Shown here piece after piece: positions 10,601-21,061 of a DNA stretch of 64,000 nt. The notes beneath the pieces are model-generated. The model ran no database searches. It was not told the DNA's origin and was given only the letters and a program-made list of their open reading frames with translations. A program made the position numbers and the translations under genes. Position 1 is the first letter of the stretch. The number at the start of each line of letters is the position of its first letter. Location: NCBI GenBank assembly GCA_028571685.1, contig CM053164.1, positions 35,824,501-35,888,500 on the forward strand, written 5' to 3'. The DNA is from Heterohyrax brucei (taxonomy: Eukaryota > Chordata > Mammalia > Hyracoidea > Procaviidae).

Positions 10601-12804
10601 TTCCTCTTACTGCTGACAATTCATGCAGACACCTCACGAGTCACTACCACTGTCCAAGAGCCCTGCTGGCCGAGCTCAGACTGCCGCAGCCCTGCTTAAC
10701 CAGAATGGAGGCAACCAAAAGGGGCTGCTGACCCCTCACGGCCACGAGACCCCTTTGTGCCGCTGGAGCTGCTCCCATCCCACCCAGACCCCTGCGGCTA
10801 AAGTAAGGCCACAAGTGAGAAACGGTGAGGACGTTAGCACTCAAGACAGCGACTGCTGGCAAAGGAGAGGAAAGACTGTGGAGAGCTGACACAAGAATTC
10901 AGAGCACGGCACCCCAGGCCTTTCGTCCAGGCACACCATCCTGCTTTCTCAGCTTCAGCAAAGGAGGATCTGCCCTCAAGGCTGTATAAATTATAAAACA
11001 CATCTGCTGTGCCCAATCCTTCCCCTCCCCCAGGGGCCCTTGCTCCTGCCCACGTGAGTCCACGGAGCTGGGCATGTCACTGAAAACGCACCCTGCTCCA
11101 GACTGGGCCAGGGCCTGGCCTCGGGTGATCTGGGGCCTCACTGGGTGGCTGCCAGGCCAGGGATGGGTGTTCTTCAGGACAGTCCTAGGCCAACCAGGAA
11201 AGAGTTTGTGTTCCATAGAATACATCTGAGAAATATTTTTTATTAAAAAAAAAAAAAAAAACTGACATTTTGGTGCTTAAAGTAACAAATGTCACGGAGC
11301 TGGTAAAGTCATTTTATTTGGAAATAGTTTATGCAGAGCCTGGAGCGCGTGACACCCCTCTGCCTGAGCGTTCCTGAGCAGGCCGTGGGGACACTGGAGG
11401 AGTAGCCGGTGAATGAAGCAGAGATGTGTGGCTGTCAGCACGCACAGCTCCCTGGGAGAGGACCTGCGCTGGGAGAGGACCTGCTTTCCTATACAACCCA
11501 GCCGAGGTGCTAAGGGGGCTCCAGCTGGCAGCAGGCCAGGACACACCTCCTATGCTCCACAGAGTAGCAAAGCCCAGCCTTTCGATCCAGGCCTGCTGGA
11601 GTTCCTGGGGCAATTCTGAGGGTTTTGATGGCAGTGGTCAGAGAATATCAAGGAGTCAGGGAGAAGAGGCCTGAGGCAAAGGGCCAGGCTTCCCTGAGCC
11701 TGGCTCAGGACTTTCTGAGAAAGGGCATGGGTCCTGTTTGCAGCTGGAACTTGAGGAGGGCGTAAAGGCTAGAATCAAGATTCCATCTAGTTCTAATGCC
11801 AGAGTTGAAGACAGCACCCCCTGAGGAGGGTCCCTAGGACCCTCGGGGTGACCTAAGGAGGCACAAGGCTGGATCTGTGGCCAAAAACAGTGCAGGGTGC
11901 CAATTGGGAGGCCTGTTCACTGCCTGTGATCTGCAGCTCTGGGCAGTGAGTGTGCCTCCAGCCCCCTACACCTCCAGCCTCACTGATGGGCATGGTGACC
12001 CTCTCTCTTCTGGAGCCAGCCAATTTAAACTGCCACCGGACGGGCACCTGGCAGCTGCTGATCTACAACCACAAAGTCAACAGTCATTTTCAAAAGATGC
12101 TTCTGCCTTTCATCTGCCTACAAGGAACAAACACCTTTAAATCTTCTCCTCCTTTTGCTGCAATGCTTCGTCGTCTTTCACATTGGCCTTGTGTGTGTGT
12201 GAGAATGCCTCACCCTTCTAGACTTAAGTCAGTCACCTCTGTCCCTCACATTTTGGTGGCCAGATGCCTTCTCTGACCCCATTCTTTTCTAGCAAGTGGA
12301 GACACGGAGGCACCAGGCACTGGGGGGGGGAGGTATTGAGGTGAAAGTTCTGTGACTCAGGGTGTTGGGAGACACTGGCATGTCAGCCTATGAGCACCAG
12401 CCAGGGCCCCAGTAACTGCTTCCCCACATCCAGGTGGGGTCACCTTGCAAGGCATGTGCTTAGCAGGGTCTCTTCTGTGGGGGACGAGGCTCTGGGAACC
12501 AGAGTGGGCACCTGTCGCTGTAGCTGCTGGCCACCCGACTGAGGTCCCTCCATCATGCAGCCTACCCGTCATGAGAGCCACACTCAGGTATGAGAAGTGA
12601 CTTCATCAGCCCACTCCCCACAGCTGTGTTGCTGCCAACAGGCCCGCTGGGTACTTAGAGATGACTCACACCCTCCTGTCTTCTCTTTTAAGAGAATGAT
12701 GAGAAAACAGGAAAACTTCCTTGAGAGTGGTGGACAATGTCCAGACCTATTCCACATGGGCGTGACTCTGAATTCCCTCCTGCCTCTGGATGCCACATTG
12801 GAAT
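10601..12804. other. Unique sequence with an A-run
   Basis: A run of about 18 A lies at 11245-11262. The GC-rich 11300-11700 stretch has overlapping frames on both strands, none with domain character. No exon, RNA gene or clear repeat can be supported in this 2.2 kb. Confidence 0.4.
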
Positions 12805-13180
12805 TTCTGGGTGGTACAAGCAGTTAAACACTCAACACATAAGCCAAAAGGCTAATAGTTTAAACATCCTCGGGGATGCATCAGAAGACAGGCCTGGCGA
12901 TCTACTTCTGGAAGGCCACGCAGCCTTGATAACCCCATGCGCACTTTCACTCTGCACACGTGGGGTCACCATGGCAACAGAGGTGTAACTAAGATGTGGC
13001 AGGTAAGGTGTGTGCCCTGGGTGCCACTTGACGAGGGGGCTAATGAGCAGTGCCTCTTCATCTTTGCAGTTTCCATAGCCAGCTGTAGGAGATCATTCAG
13101 CAATCTAAACTAATTGCCAAAGGTGCTATTTTCCCTAGATAGGCCTCTGGCCATGAGTCGGAATCAACTCCCCAGCGACG
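12805..13180 (+). mobile_element. AfroSINE interrupted near its 3' end
   Basis: The left part (12805-12977) carries a degraded head (GGTGGTACAAGCAGTTAAACAC), the long-variant middle (CAGGCCTGGCGATCTACTTCTG) and GTGGGGTCACCATG. The expected next block, ATGAGTCGGAATCAACTCC, appears only at 13155-13173. About 175 bp of unrelated DNA lies between. Confidence 0.65.
12979..13152. mobile_element. Possible hAT-type short DNA transposon inside a SINE
   Basis: The inserted DNA starts CAGAGGTGTAACTAAG and ends CTAGATAGGCCTCTG, which are imperfect inverted repeats. It contains TGTGCCCTGGGTGCCACTTGACGAGGGGG-type text resembling mammalian hAT relics. The flanks share CCATG on both sides, possibly a decayed target duplication. 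The family is not certain. Confidence 0.4.
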
Positions 13181-14109
13181 ATCAATAACCTGCCTCTGAG
13201 GAACTGTCTTTGTGAACAGGGTGTTTGTTAGGAAACAGAGCTGCTTATCTTCATGAAGTGGAAGGAATGTGAAGGCATAAGTTCTAACTCTTCTACCACG
13301 TGTCACGCAGAGACCCAGCTGCTGGAAAACATCTCCACAAAGTGCCTTTGTCATGAAGTTGCTGCCTGCCTGAGTGAAATAAACCCCAGGCCTTCCAGCT
13401 TGGCACTGAAAAGCGAATCTCTGCGTGAGGAGGGACAATAGGACCTTTCAACCCAGACACTGTCCCCCAGAGTTACCTCTCTTTTAGGAGTCTCTTGTCC
13501 ATTCTCTTGTCACATAGGGGGGCTCCAGCTCCTCCTCTTTTAACCCCTTTGGCCTCCCAGTGGTCACTTGGGACTATTTCCTTCTCTGTGGCAGTTAAGA
13601 CCACACTGGAGCCTTAAATGGGCTTTGCCAACAGCTGGGCAGGGCAGTAGAGACACCAAGTCTTGCACAGCTGAGACTTCTGGTGACAGTCACCTCTCCC
13701 TCAGAAATCACCTACTCCTCCCTTTTCTGGTTCCAGCCATGTGGTGGACACCACTCTAGCCCCAGGACTTTCATCCAGAACAGACCCCCTCCTCAAAAAC
13801 CCGTAAAAGGAGGCAGAAGAGAGAAGAGCTCCCTGGAGGCCTGCCCTCTGTGTCCTAGCCCTGCCATTCACCGTCCCCTGGGGTGCCTACAGGGTAGCCA
13901 AAGTCCCTCTTCGACAGCTGCACGGTGGTTCCAGAGCAGAGTGTAGAGGAGAGAGGAGGCTGAGTTTCCACCAGAAAACCTGCTACACTCAGATTCTTTC
14001 TGCAGAACACAATCTGGAACCAAGCCAAAACAGTTCCACCCGGCGTTCAGAGTGAAGTCATGCAGGGTGCCACAGTCTTGCCATACAGGCTGCACCCAGC
14101 TGCCCTGCA
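13181..14109. other. Unique sequence
   Basis: No repeat or gene recognised. Several overlapping 60-113-residue frames occur on both strands and look like chance. Confidence 0.4.
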
Positions 14110-14307
14110 GTCCATGTGCATTGCTGTTTCTCGATGTGTGCAGTCTGTGTACATTCCCACACTCCCACGCAAGCCGTCCGTGTGCATTCCGACGCTGTCA
14201 TGCAAGCGGTCTGTATGCATGGCCACGTTCCCATGCAGGCGGCCTGTGTACACTCCCACACTGCCACTCAAGCCATCCGTGTGCGTTCCCAAGTTCCCAA
14301 GCAAGCG
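14110..14307. repeat. 33-bp minisatellite, six units
   Basis: Six consecutive units of exactly 33 bp start at 14110, 14143, 14176, 14209, 14242 and 14275, each of the form GTCYGTGTRCATTCCCAC...CAAGCG. A partial seventh begins GTTCCAGCG. Units differ at several positions, so the array is not newly amplified. Because 33 is a multiple of three, several frames on both strands stay open and encode an 11-residue periodicity; this is a by-product of the repeat, not evidence for a protein. Confidence 0.92.
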
Positions 14308-14640
14308 GTTCCAGCGTCGGGTGTAGAAGGATCCACAGGTGAGCGCCATCAGCACAACTTCCTGCCATGGCAGGGGCAAAGAAACAGCCAAAATGTGCAG
14401 ACTGAGAGCGAGAGCATCCAGGAGGGAGAGATACCCAGCTCAGAGGCATGACTGGGGAGTGGCCCTCTGGACAACAGGATCACACATTTCTTACCTCCAC
14501 CTCCGACTTGCTCGTGTAATTCCCTGCTGTGCTCCACGTCCTTAACCACAGCTGCACTGGTAACAGCACAAACTTGCATTGGGGACCTAGCGTCCCCAGT
14601 GACACAGCTTCCTGGCTTTGTTGAGCCTCTAGGAAGAGGC
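14308..14640. other. Unique sequence
   Basis: Nothing recognisable in this short interval. Confidence 0.4.
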
Positions 14641-15027
14641 CCCTTTTTTCTTTCTTTCTTTCTTTTTATTAGTGGTGCTTCAGGGGAAAGTTCACAGCTC
14701 AAGTTAGTTTCTCATACAAAAATTTATGCACCCAGTGTTATGCGACCCTACCTGCTGTCCCTACAATGTGATCTACACACCACCTTTTCACTCTAGATTT
14801 CCCGGTCTGTTCACCTGGCTCCTGTCTCTCTCCGTCTTCTCTTCTCACCTCCAGACAGGAGTTGCCCATTTCATCTCATGAATCTGCTTGAACTAAGAAG
14901 TTCATCCTTCACGAGCCTTACTTTATGTCCTATGGTCCAGGCTATTCTTCGAAGAGTTGTCTTTGGGAATGGTTTTGGTTCTGGGTTAACAGAGAGTCCA
15001 GGGGCCATGTCTTCTGGGGTTCAAGAG
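14641..15027 (-). mobile_element. L1 LINE 3' UTR fragment
   Basis: It starts at a (TTTC)n/T-rich end representing the L1 poly(A) on the minus strand, then GGGGAAAGTTCACAGCTCAAGTTAG and TTTCTCATACAAAAATTTATGC. Later come GTCTTTGGGAATGGTTTTGG and CCAGGGGCCATGTCTTCTGG. It is 5'-truncated where a second L1 tail begins. Confidence 0.8.
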
Positions 15028-15722
15028 TCTATTTTTTTTTTTTTTTACTTTTTACGTGTATTTTAAGTAAAAGTTTATATTCATGTCGGTTTCTCATAGA
15101 AAAACTTGCACACACTTTGTTTTGTAACCCTAGCTGCCTTCTCCACACTGGGACAGCACACTCCTCCCCGCCACCCCTTGTATTTCCCTTGCGTATTTTA
15201 TCAGCTCCTGTCCCCGTCTGTCTTCTTAACCACTACCCTGTTAGTCTCTTGTGTCTACTTCAGCCAAGAAGCTCAGTCTTCACCGGTATCATTTTGTGTT
15301 TTATGGACTGTTTCAATCTTTGTCTGAGGAGTTGGCTTCTGGAGTGGTTTTAACTTCTGGGCTAACAGGGAGTCTGGGACTCATATCTTCTGGGGACTCT
15401 TCTGTCGAGTTCCACACCCGACCTTTCTCCTGCTCCATCAGGGACTCTTTGTTGAGTTCCTTATGAGAGGAGTGCTTGGTGACAGCTAAACACTGTCTGG
15501 TTCTTCCAGTCTCTTGTTGATATAGTCTCGGGTTTATGTGGCCCTTTCTGTCTCCTGGGCTCACACTTCTCTTGTGTCTTTGGTATTCTTCATTCTTTTT
15601 TGCTCTAGGTATGACCAATTAAGGCTTCTTAGGTGGTCATTTGCTAACTTCTAAGACCCCAGACACCACTGACCAGAGTGGGATGCAGAGTATTTTCTTA
15701 ATAAACTTTGTTATGAAGAGGC
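15028..15722 (-). mobile_element. L1 LINE 3' UTR fragment, second copy
   Basis: A second T-run (15034-15047) and AAGTAAAAGTTTATATTCATG restart the same 3' UTR. The order of blocks is repeated and goes further: GAGGAGTTGGCTTCTGGAGTGG, CTCTTGTTGATATAGTCTCGG, GGCCCTTTCTGTCTCCTGGGC, AAGACCCCAGACACCACTG and TTCTTAATAAACTTTGTTATG. Two tails in the same orientation show two independent insertions. Confidence 0.87.
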
Positions 15723-15754
15723 TACATTTTTAAGGTTGAGTGTTTAAAGCCAGA

Positions 15755-16062
15755 GGACTCCTGGTAGCTCAGTGGTTAAGGGCTTAGCTGCTAACCAAAA
15801 GGTAGGCAGTTCAAACCTATTTGTCACTCATGGGAGAAAGGTGTGGCAGTCTTCCACAAAGATTTGCAGCCTTGAAAGACCTGTGGATCAGTTCTCCTTT
15901 GTCCTGTAGGATTATTACAACTCTGAGTAGACTCAGTGGCAACAGGTTTGGTTTGGTTTGGCTTGGCTTGGCTTGGCTTGGCTTGGTTTGGTTAGTTTAG
16001 ATTAGGTTTGGTTTGGTTTGGTTTGGTTTGGTTTGGCTTGCTTTGGTTTGTTTTGGTTTTGT
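15755..16062 (+). mobile_element. AfroSINE with an expanded pentanucleotide tail
   Basis: Intact head (GGTAGCTCAGTGGTTAAGGG with B-box CAGTTCAAACC) and long-variant middle, then a tail from 15944 to about 16062 built of GGTTT, GGCTT and related pentamers. This tail is several times longer than in neighbouring copies, so it has behaved as a microsatellite after insertion. Tail-derived frames translate to repeated Phe-Gly-Leu-Val-Trp text and are not genes. Confidence 0.9.
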
Positions 16063-16279
16063 CTGGTCTGGGGGACATGGCTTCACTCAAAAGGCCCAGC
16101 CTGAGGCCCCAGGGTGTGCATCCCTGCAGGAGTCAGAGGTCCTCTCCCTCTGCGGGCCACAGGAACATCCCCCACAGCAGCGTTTGCCCGTGCGTTGCTC
16201 CAGGCCCTGCATTCCACCTTCCAGTGAGGTCAGGTGCCAAAGGCTGGTGGGAGTAGCAAACGCAGGTACCGTGGGGGCA

Positions 16280-16485
16280 AGTGGCTCAGCTGCTGTTCCA
16301 GTTACTGCAGCTGTGTAGCAAACCTCCCCCAAACCTAGTCGTGCAAAGAACCATTTTATTGTGTTTACAGTTCTGTGAGTCAGGAATGTAGACAGTGCCC
16401 AGGGAGATGGCTTGTCTCTACAGCGTCTGGGTCTCAGATGGGAGCACTCAAAGTTTATGGGTGATTCCAGGGGCTTATCTACAGA
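16280..16485. repeat. Ancient interspersed repeat, unclassified
   Basis: The text CAGCTGTGTAGCAAACCTCCCC, CCATTTTATTGTGTTTACAG and TTCTGTGAGTCAGGAATGTAG is a familiar mammalian relic pattern, probably LTR- or transposon-derived. I cannot name the family with confidence. Confidence 0.4.
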
Positions 16486-16489
16486 AAAG

Positions 16490-17276
16490 GAAACCTGGTG
16501 GTACAGTGGTCCCATTCTGGTGGTCCCATTCTGGGCTGCTAGCCAAAAGGTTGGTGGTTCAAACCTTCCAACCTCCCTAGTCAGGGGGAAAAGATATGGC
16601 AGTGTGATGCCATACAGATTTACAACCTTGGAAGCAATGTGGGACCATTCTACACTGTCCTACATTGTTGTTGTTAGTTGTCATTGTGTTAGTTCTGCCT
16701 CATAGTGACCCTGTATTCAGCAGAATGAAATGCTACCCATTCCTGTGCCACCCCTACCATCGTTGGTGTTTGGCTTTCTTGTACACAGGGTAATACTTAA
16801 GCCAAGCCCATTGTTGCAGTCGCTGTGTCAGTCCACCTCATTGAGGGTCTTCCTCTTTTTCACTGACCCTCTTCTTTACCAAGCATGCCATCCTTTTCCA
16901 AGGACTGTTCTCTGCTGATAGTATAGGAGACATAGTCTTGCCATCCTTGCTTCTAATCTGTCTTCTTCCAAGACAGATCTGTTCATTCTTTTGGCAATCT
17001 GTGGTACATTCAATATTCTTTGGCAACACCACAATTCAAAAGCATCAGTTCTTCTTCCATCTTCTTTATTCATCATTCAGTTCTCACATGCATATGAGGC
17101 AATTGAAAACACCATGGTGTGGGTCAGGCACACCTTAGTTTTCAAGGGGACATCTTTGCTTTTCAGCACTTTAAAGAGGTCTTTTGCAGCAGATTTGCCC
17201 CATGCAAATGGTTTGTCCTGTAGGGTCACTGCAAGCTGCGACTGACTTCATGACAGTGGGTTTGGTTTTTGGTTTG
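16490..17276 (+). mobile_element. AfroSINE split by an RTE insertion
   Basis: The left part (16490-16662) ends CATTCTACACTGTCCTA. The right part (17214-17276) restarts TGTCCTGTAGGGTCACTG and ends TGGGTTTGGTTTTTGGTTT. The repeated TGTCCT(A/G) on both sides of the RTE is the target duplication. The head contains a local duplication (GGTCCCATTCT twice near 16510-16535). Confidence 0.85.
16663..17213 (-). mobile_element. RTE LINE 3' end nested in a SINE
   Basis: The plus strand reads the RTE 3' end in reverse: ATTGTTGTTGTTAGTTGTC, then CATAGTGACCCTGTATTCAG, GTTGCAGTCGCTGTGTCAGT, TTTCACTGACCCTC, TTCTTTACCAAGCATGCCATCC, GCATATGAGGCAATTGAAAAC and CACCATGGTGTGGGTCAGGC. It ends at the right by 5' truncation. 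The minus strand would encode the C-terminal part of the LINE protein, but the frame is broken. Confidence 0.9.
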
Positions 17277-17934
17277 ATCTATGGAAAATAGTGGAATGGA
17301 AACTGTGGTGGCCAATAGAAACAACTCAGTGGAGCTCTATCTGACGTGGCACTCGGGTATGTACTGTACCTGCCTCCCCCTTCTCCTGACAGGCCTCTGG
17401 GTGATCCAGCTGTGGTGGCTGGAATCATCCAGAGACATCTTGACTCACAAGGCTATTGTTGACACTGGCTATCAAGTAGGACCACTTAGGACACCTGCCT
17501 ACAGGTGTCCTCTCCTCATTCAGCTGTCATACTGTAAGGAAGCCTTAGCTAACAGGTGGAAGCTGCATTGGCTTTGGTGGCCTCACCTCGGAAGGTATGC
17601 ATTGCCTCTTCTCCTGCAACCTCTTGGTTATAAGCAGTCATGGCCCATCCAGATCCAAGAGGAGGCAAACTATATTCTGCCGCGTGATAGGGAACAACGG
17701 TGAGATTCTAGAAGAGCGTGACAATTCCCTCCATCACACCATCTTGGCCGAAGTTGTCTCACCTTGGGGATTAAAATATAAAACATGAACAAAGTGTGTC
17801 TGTAAATCTGCTCTGTACTGACTCCTCAGGCCTGACCAAGTTTGGAATTTGCATGCTCGTCTCCCATGACCCATCGAGTCAGTATAAATAATTTCTGAAC
17901 CAATTCCCAGGAATGATCTGGGAGCAGGGAGCTT
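17277..17934. other. Unique sequence
   Basis: No repeat or exon recognised. The 140-residue frame at 17281-17703 begins at the SINE boundary and shows no domain. Confidence 0.4.
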
Positions 17935-18354
17935 TAACATAAGGCATGGTCTAGCCTCTTGGAAGACAGCTTCAGTGTGGTAGGAAATGCACATGCTATG
18001 CAGCTGGATGGTCCTACTATGTAACCCTGGGCAAGTCACTCATGTTGTCTGTGCCTCGCTGTTTTAAAATCAGCAAAGCAAAACCATTGTCATTGAGTTG
18101 ATTCCAACTCATAGCAACCCTTTAGGGTAGAGTAGAACTACCCTGTCATGTTTCCAGGGAGGGTCTGATGGATTGGCACTGCCAACCTCTTGGTTGGCAG
18201 CTATAGCACTTAAGCACTTTGCCACCAGAGTTTTCTCACTGTTATAAGGATGATACAAACAACACCTCCTATCGGGTTGCCATGACGATCAGATGAGCCA
18301 GTGTTTGGAATGTTCTAGAAAGATGCTTGCCATAAAGTAACTGCCATATAAACT
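17935..18354 (+). repeat. MIR split by an AfroSINE
   Basis: The left part has ATGTAACCCTGGGCAAGTCACTC and GTCTGTGCCTCGCTGTTTTAAAATC. The right part resumes CTCACTGTTATAAGGATGATACAAAC and continues to ATGAGCCAGTGTTTGGAATG and CATAAAGTAACTGCCATATA. CTCGCTGTT (18055-18063) and CTCACTGTT (18235-18243) flank the SINE as a 9-bp target duplication with one mismatch. Confidence 0.75.
18072..18234 (-). mobile_element. AfroSINE nested in a MIR
   Basis: Reverse-complement text AAAACCATTGTCATTGAGTTG, ATTCCAACTCATAGCAACCC, GTAGAGTAGAACTACCC and CCAACCTCTTGGTTGGCAGC through to TTTGCCACCAGAG. It is nearly full length. Confidence 0.9.
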
Positions 18355-18355
18355 A

Positions 18356-18724
18356 GTCTGTCAGTTTGTCATAGTGGTGGCTTGCATGTTGCTGTGTTGC
18401 TAGAAGGGATACCATGTATTTCTAATACCAGTGGTGGGCAGATTTCAGCTGAGCTTCCAGACTAATACTGGGAACAAAGACCTGGTGATATGTTTCTGAA
18501 ATTTAGCCAATGAAAATCTTAGGGAGCGTAGCACTGTGTTGTCCAGCATAATGCTGGAAGATGAGCCCCTTAGGTTGGAAGGCACTCAAAATACGCGACA
18601 GCCACAACACAGGACTCAAGCATACCAATTACGCAAGGATGGCACGGGACTGGCAGGGTTTCATTCTGCTGTATGTGGGGTGACCATGTGTTAGCATGAA
18701 CTCTGTAGCAACTGACAACAATCA
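18356..18724 (+). mobile_element. Internally deleted RTE derivative, copy B
   Basis: 18356 to about 18600 matches the RTE 5' leader: GTCTGTCAGTTTGTCATAG, TTTCAGCTGAGCTTCCAGAC, AAAGACCTGGTGATATG, GATGAGCCCCTTAGGTTGG and AAGGCACTCAAAATA. It then jumps to the RTE 3' end: GGACTCAAGCATACCAATTAC, GGATGGCACGGGACTGGCAG, GTTTCATTCTGCTGTATGTG and CAACTGACAACAATC. No reverse-transcriptase coding DNA remains. The join corresponds to that at 1579-1950. Confidence 0.8.
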
Positions 18725-20763
18725 AAATAAAATGAAGGCCTGTCAGTTCCTTCAATCCTAGGACAGGTGACAGTGGAGGACACCCAAGCCTCCTACCATA
18801 GAGAAGGGCCAGGAAGAAAGTGACTACTTGGGGTGTCTGGGAGGACTGTGCTGGTGCCAGACCCACAGGAACCCTAGTGATACAGGGTCATGTCTGCCTC
18901 TGCATTGCAAGGACTTGTGTGTTTTATGAAAATTGACCATAGCACCCACATGGGCTTGGGAAGTGCACCTGTGGCATGGTGACTGCCTGCCAAGTCTGAG
19001 GGTTTGCACTAGGTTGCCACATGGGGATTGGAACCTTCTCTCTCTTTTTTTCTTTTAAGTTCATAACTTATTCTTAGCCATGAGTTTTTAGAGAGAAGGC
19101 CTTTAATTAAATATTGCTACTCTCCCCTCCTTAAGGTTATTGACTGCCAATAAGGGGAAGAGAAATATCTTCTAGAAGGCCTTCCGTATGAAAGAAAAAT
19201 AAACTACTGAACACAAAGATTTTCTTATCTAGCCAGCATCCTTTCTTCCATTGTGATTTAATATGTGCACGCTGCTATACAGAAATACAAAGCAGCTTGG
19301 GAAAAAGTCTCAGCCCTAAGGATCTTATAGTATTAAAAGTGGAGTAATCCCACACCAGAGAAAAATGTGGCAAAGCCTGGGCTTGGCCCCTGAAAGCCAG
19401 TGCGCCCAGCCTCCGGTGACCTGGGGGCTGTGGGATTTCTCCAGAGAATGACTTCACAGTGCTTTTGACAGATGAGTTTTATTAACTGTTTCTTCATTAC
19501 TCCTGATGGACCTGGCAACGAACTCTTATCAGTGTATTGTGGCGAGTACAAGTCAATTAATTTCTTTTAAATAACTTCAACTGAAATCCTATTTGATTTA
19601 TATTCCAAAAATTATTTCCATTCCATCCCTTCCTGAGATTGTAGTCCCGGCTGAGCTAATCACACGGGCTGCACAGTCACCCACACCCCTGGGAGAAAAC
19701 AGGATCAAGGAGAGGAGGAAATGAGAAGAAGGTGGAGCTGAGAACATTCTAAAGACCTTTCATTCCGTGTGAGGCCATGTGCTCGGTGACGGGAGAGCTC
19801 GTTTAAACTTGCCTTCAGAAAGGTGTATTTCCACAGTCACTGTGGCAGGAGACAAATTGAGGATCGACAAGAAGCGTCCAGAAGATGGAAGAGTCCTTAC
19901 TGAGAAGTGAGGCTAGTAGCCCCCACAGCTGCAAGGGTTGATGATGAACCACCGCTGCATTTGGTACCAAAATTTGCCACAGAGTTTTTGAGGGTGGTGG
20001 TCCAGAAGCCCTTTTCTCAGCTCTGCGATGGCTGGAGCACCTTGGGCTTTATATGGCCTATGTGGGGGCCACCCCAGTCATGCTGGGGGGTGACAGCAGG
20101 CTGTCCCTGTGAGCCAGAGCTCCAACACGTGGGTCTGCTGGGCTCCCAGAAGCTAACACGTGCAGAGGTCCCATCTTGCCCAGAGTCTGCCGCCAGGGCC
20201 CTCTGATCACCTCCAGCCTGGCCTCCCAGGTGATAATGCTTAGCTTATGTGGGAGGCCGACTGGGGCACTGCACCCTCTCTGAGGATGTGGTGTGAGCTG
20301 GGTGGCATCTGGCCTTGGCAGCAGAGCTTAGTGACAGTGACAGTGATGAGAGGTTGGAGCCCCAGAGAGAGGGTGGATCCTGCCTGTGGGAGAAGTATAG
20401 TGGCTGGATCCCAAGGCCGGGCAGGTGCGAGGCTGGTGAGAGATGCCTTCTCAAGCCATCTTCTGCCCCAGTGCCAGGCTGCTGAGCTGCGCTGACAGAG
20501 GGCCAGCAGAGTGGCAGGTCACTGCCCTGGAGTAGGGCTACTCCAGCAAAGAATTCAGGGCAGTTAAAATGTTGGGCATTTGCAAAACATCTGTGTTAAA
20601 TCCTGTTCTGGAGAGGCAAGTGAGCAGGGCTTCCCGAAGTGTCAGTCTGTTGAGATTCTGTGCACCTGCAGCACGTGAGGAAAAGGCGAGCTCCTGAGCC
20701 CCACTGATCGAGTCCGCAGAATCCAGATCTCTAAGGGCATGGCCCAGGCTTTACAACTGCTAA
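18725..20763. other. Unique sequence
   Basis: No transposon or gene was identified in 2 kb. 19440-19640 is AT-rich, repeat-free text (CAATTAATTTCTTTTAAATAAC) that may be a conserved non-coding element; see findings. Confidence 0.35.
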
Positions 20764-20917
20764 AGGTGGTGAAGAGGCTAAGAGCTATGGCTGTTAACCA
20801 GAAGGTCGGCAGCTCAAATCCACCAGCCGGTCCTTGGAAATCCTACAAGCAGCTCTACTCTGTCCTGTAGGGTCAATGAGTCAGAACTGGCTCAACAGCA
20901 CCTAACAACAACAACAA
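20764..20917 (+). mobile_element. AfroSINE with a CAA-type tail
   Basis: It contains GTTAACCAGAAGGTCGGCAG, CTCAAATCCACCAGCCGG, CTCTACTCTGTCCTGTAGGG and GAACTGGCTCAACAGCACC, and ends TAACAACAACAACAAAG. The 3' tail is RTE-like rather than (GGTTT)n, illustrating that this SINE shares its 3' end with the RTE LINE. Confidence 0.88.
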
Positions 20918-20977
20918 AGTAAGCTCCCCGGGGGATGCTGATACCCCCCGCCGAAGTTCTGCGTATTATAGTATGCA

Positions 20978-21004
20978 GGTGTGTGGGTGTGGGTGTGGGT
21001 GTGG

Positions 21005-21035
<31 letters not shown>

Positions 21036-21060
21036 CGTGTGCATATGCACACATACACAT
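20978..21060. repeat. (GTGGGT)n/(GT)n microsatellite
   Basis: A compound array: several GTGGGT hexamers, then about 12 GT units, then a GTGCGT and CACACATACACA edge. Frames through it translate to poly Val-Gly/Cys or Thr-His and are artefacts. Confidence 0.95.
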
Positions 21061-21061
21061 G

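Noticed and set aside
14047-14391. Frames with an 11-residue repeat on both strands
   Set aside because: Produced by the 33-bp minisatellite, whose unit length is a multiple of three; several frames are open at once.
16008-16318. Frames beginning with repeated Val-Trp-Phe-Gly-Leu
   Set aside because: Translation of the expanded GGTTT SINE tail.
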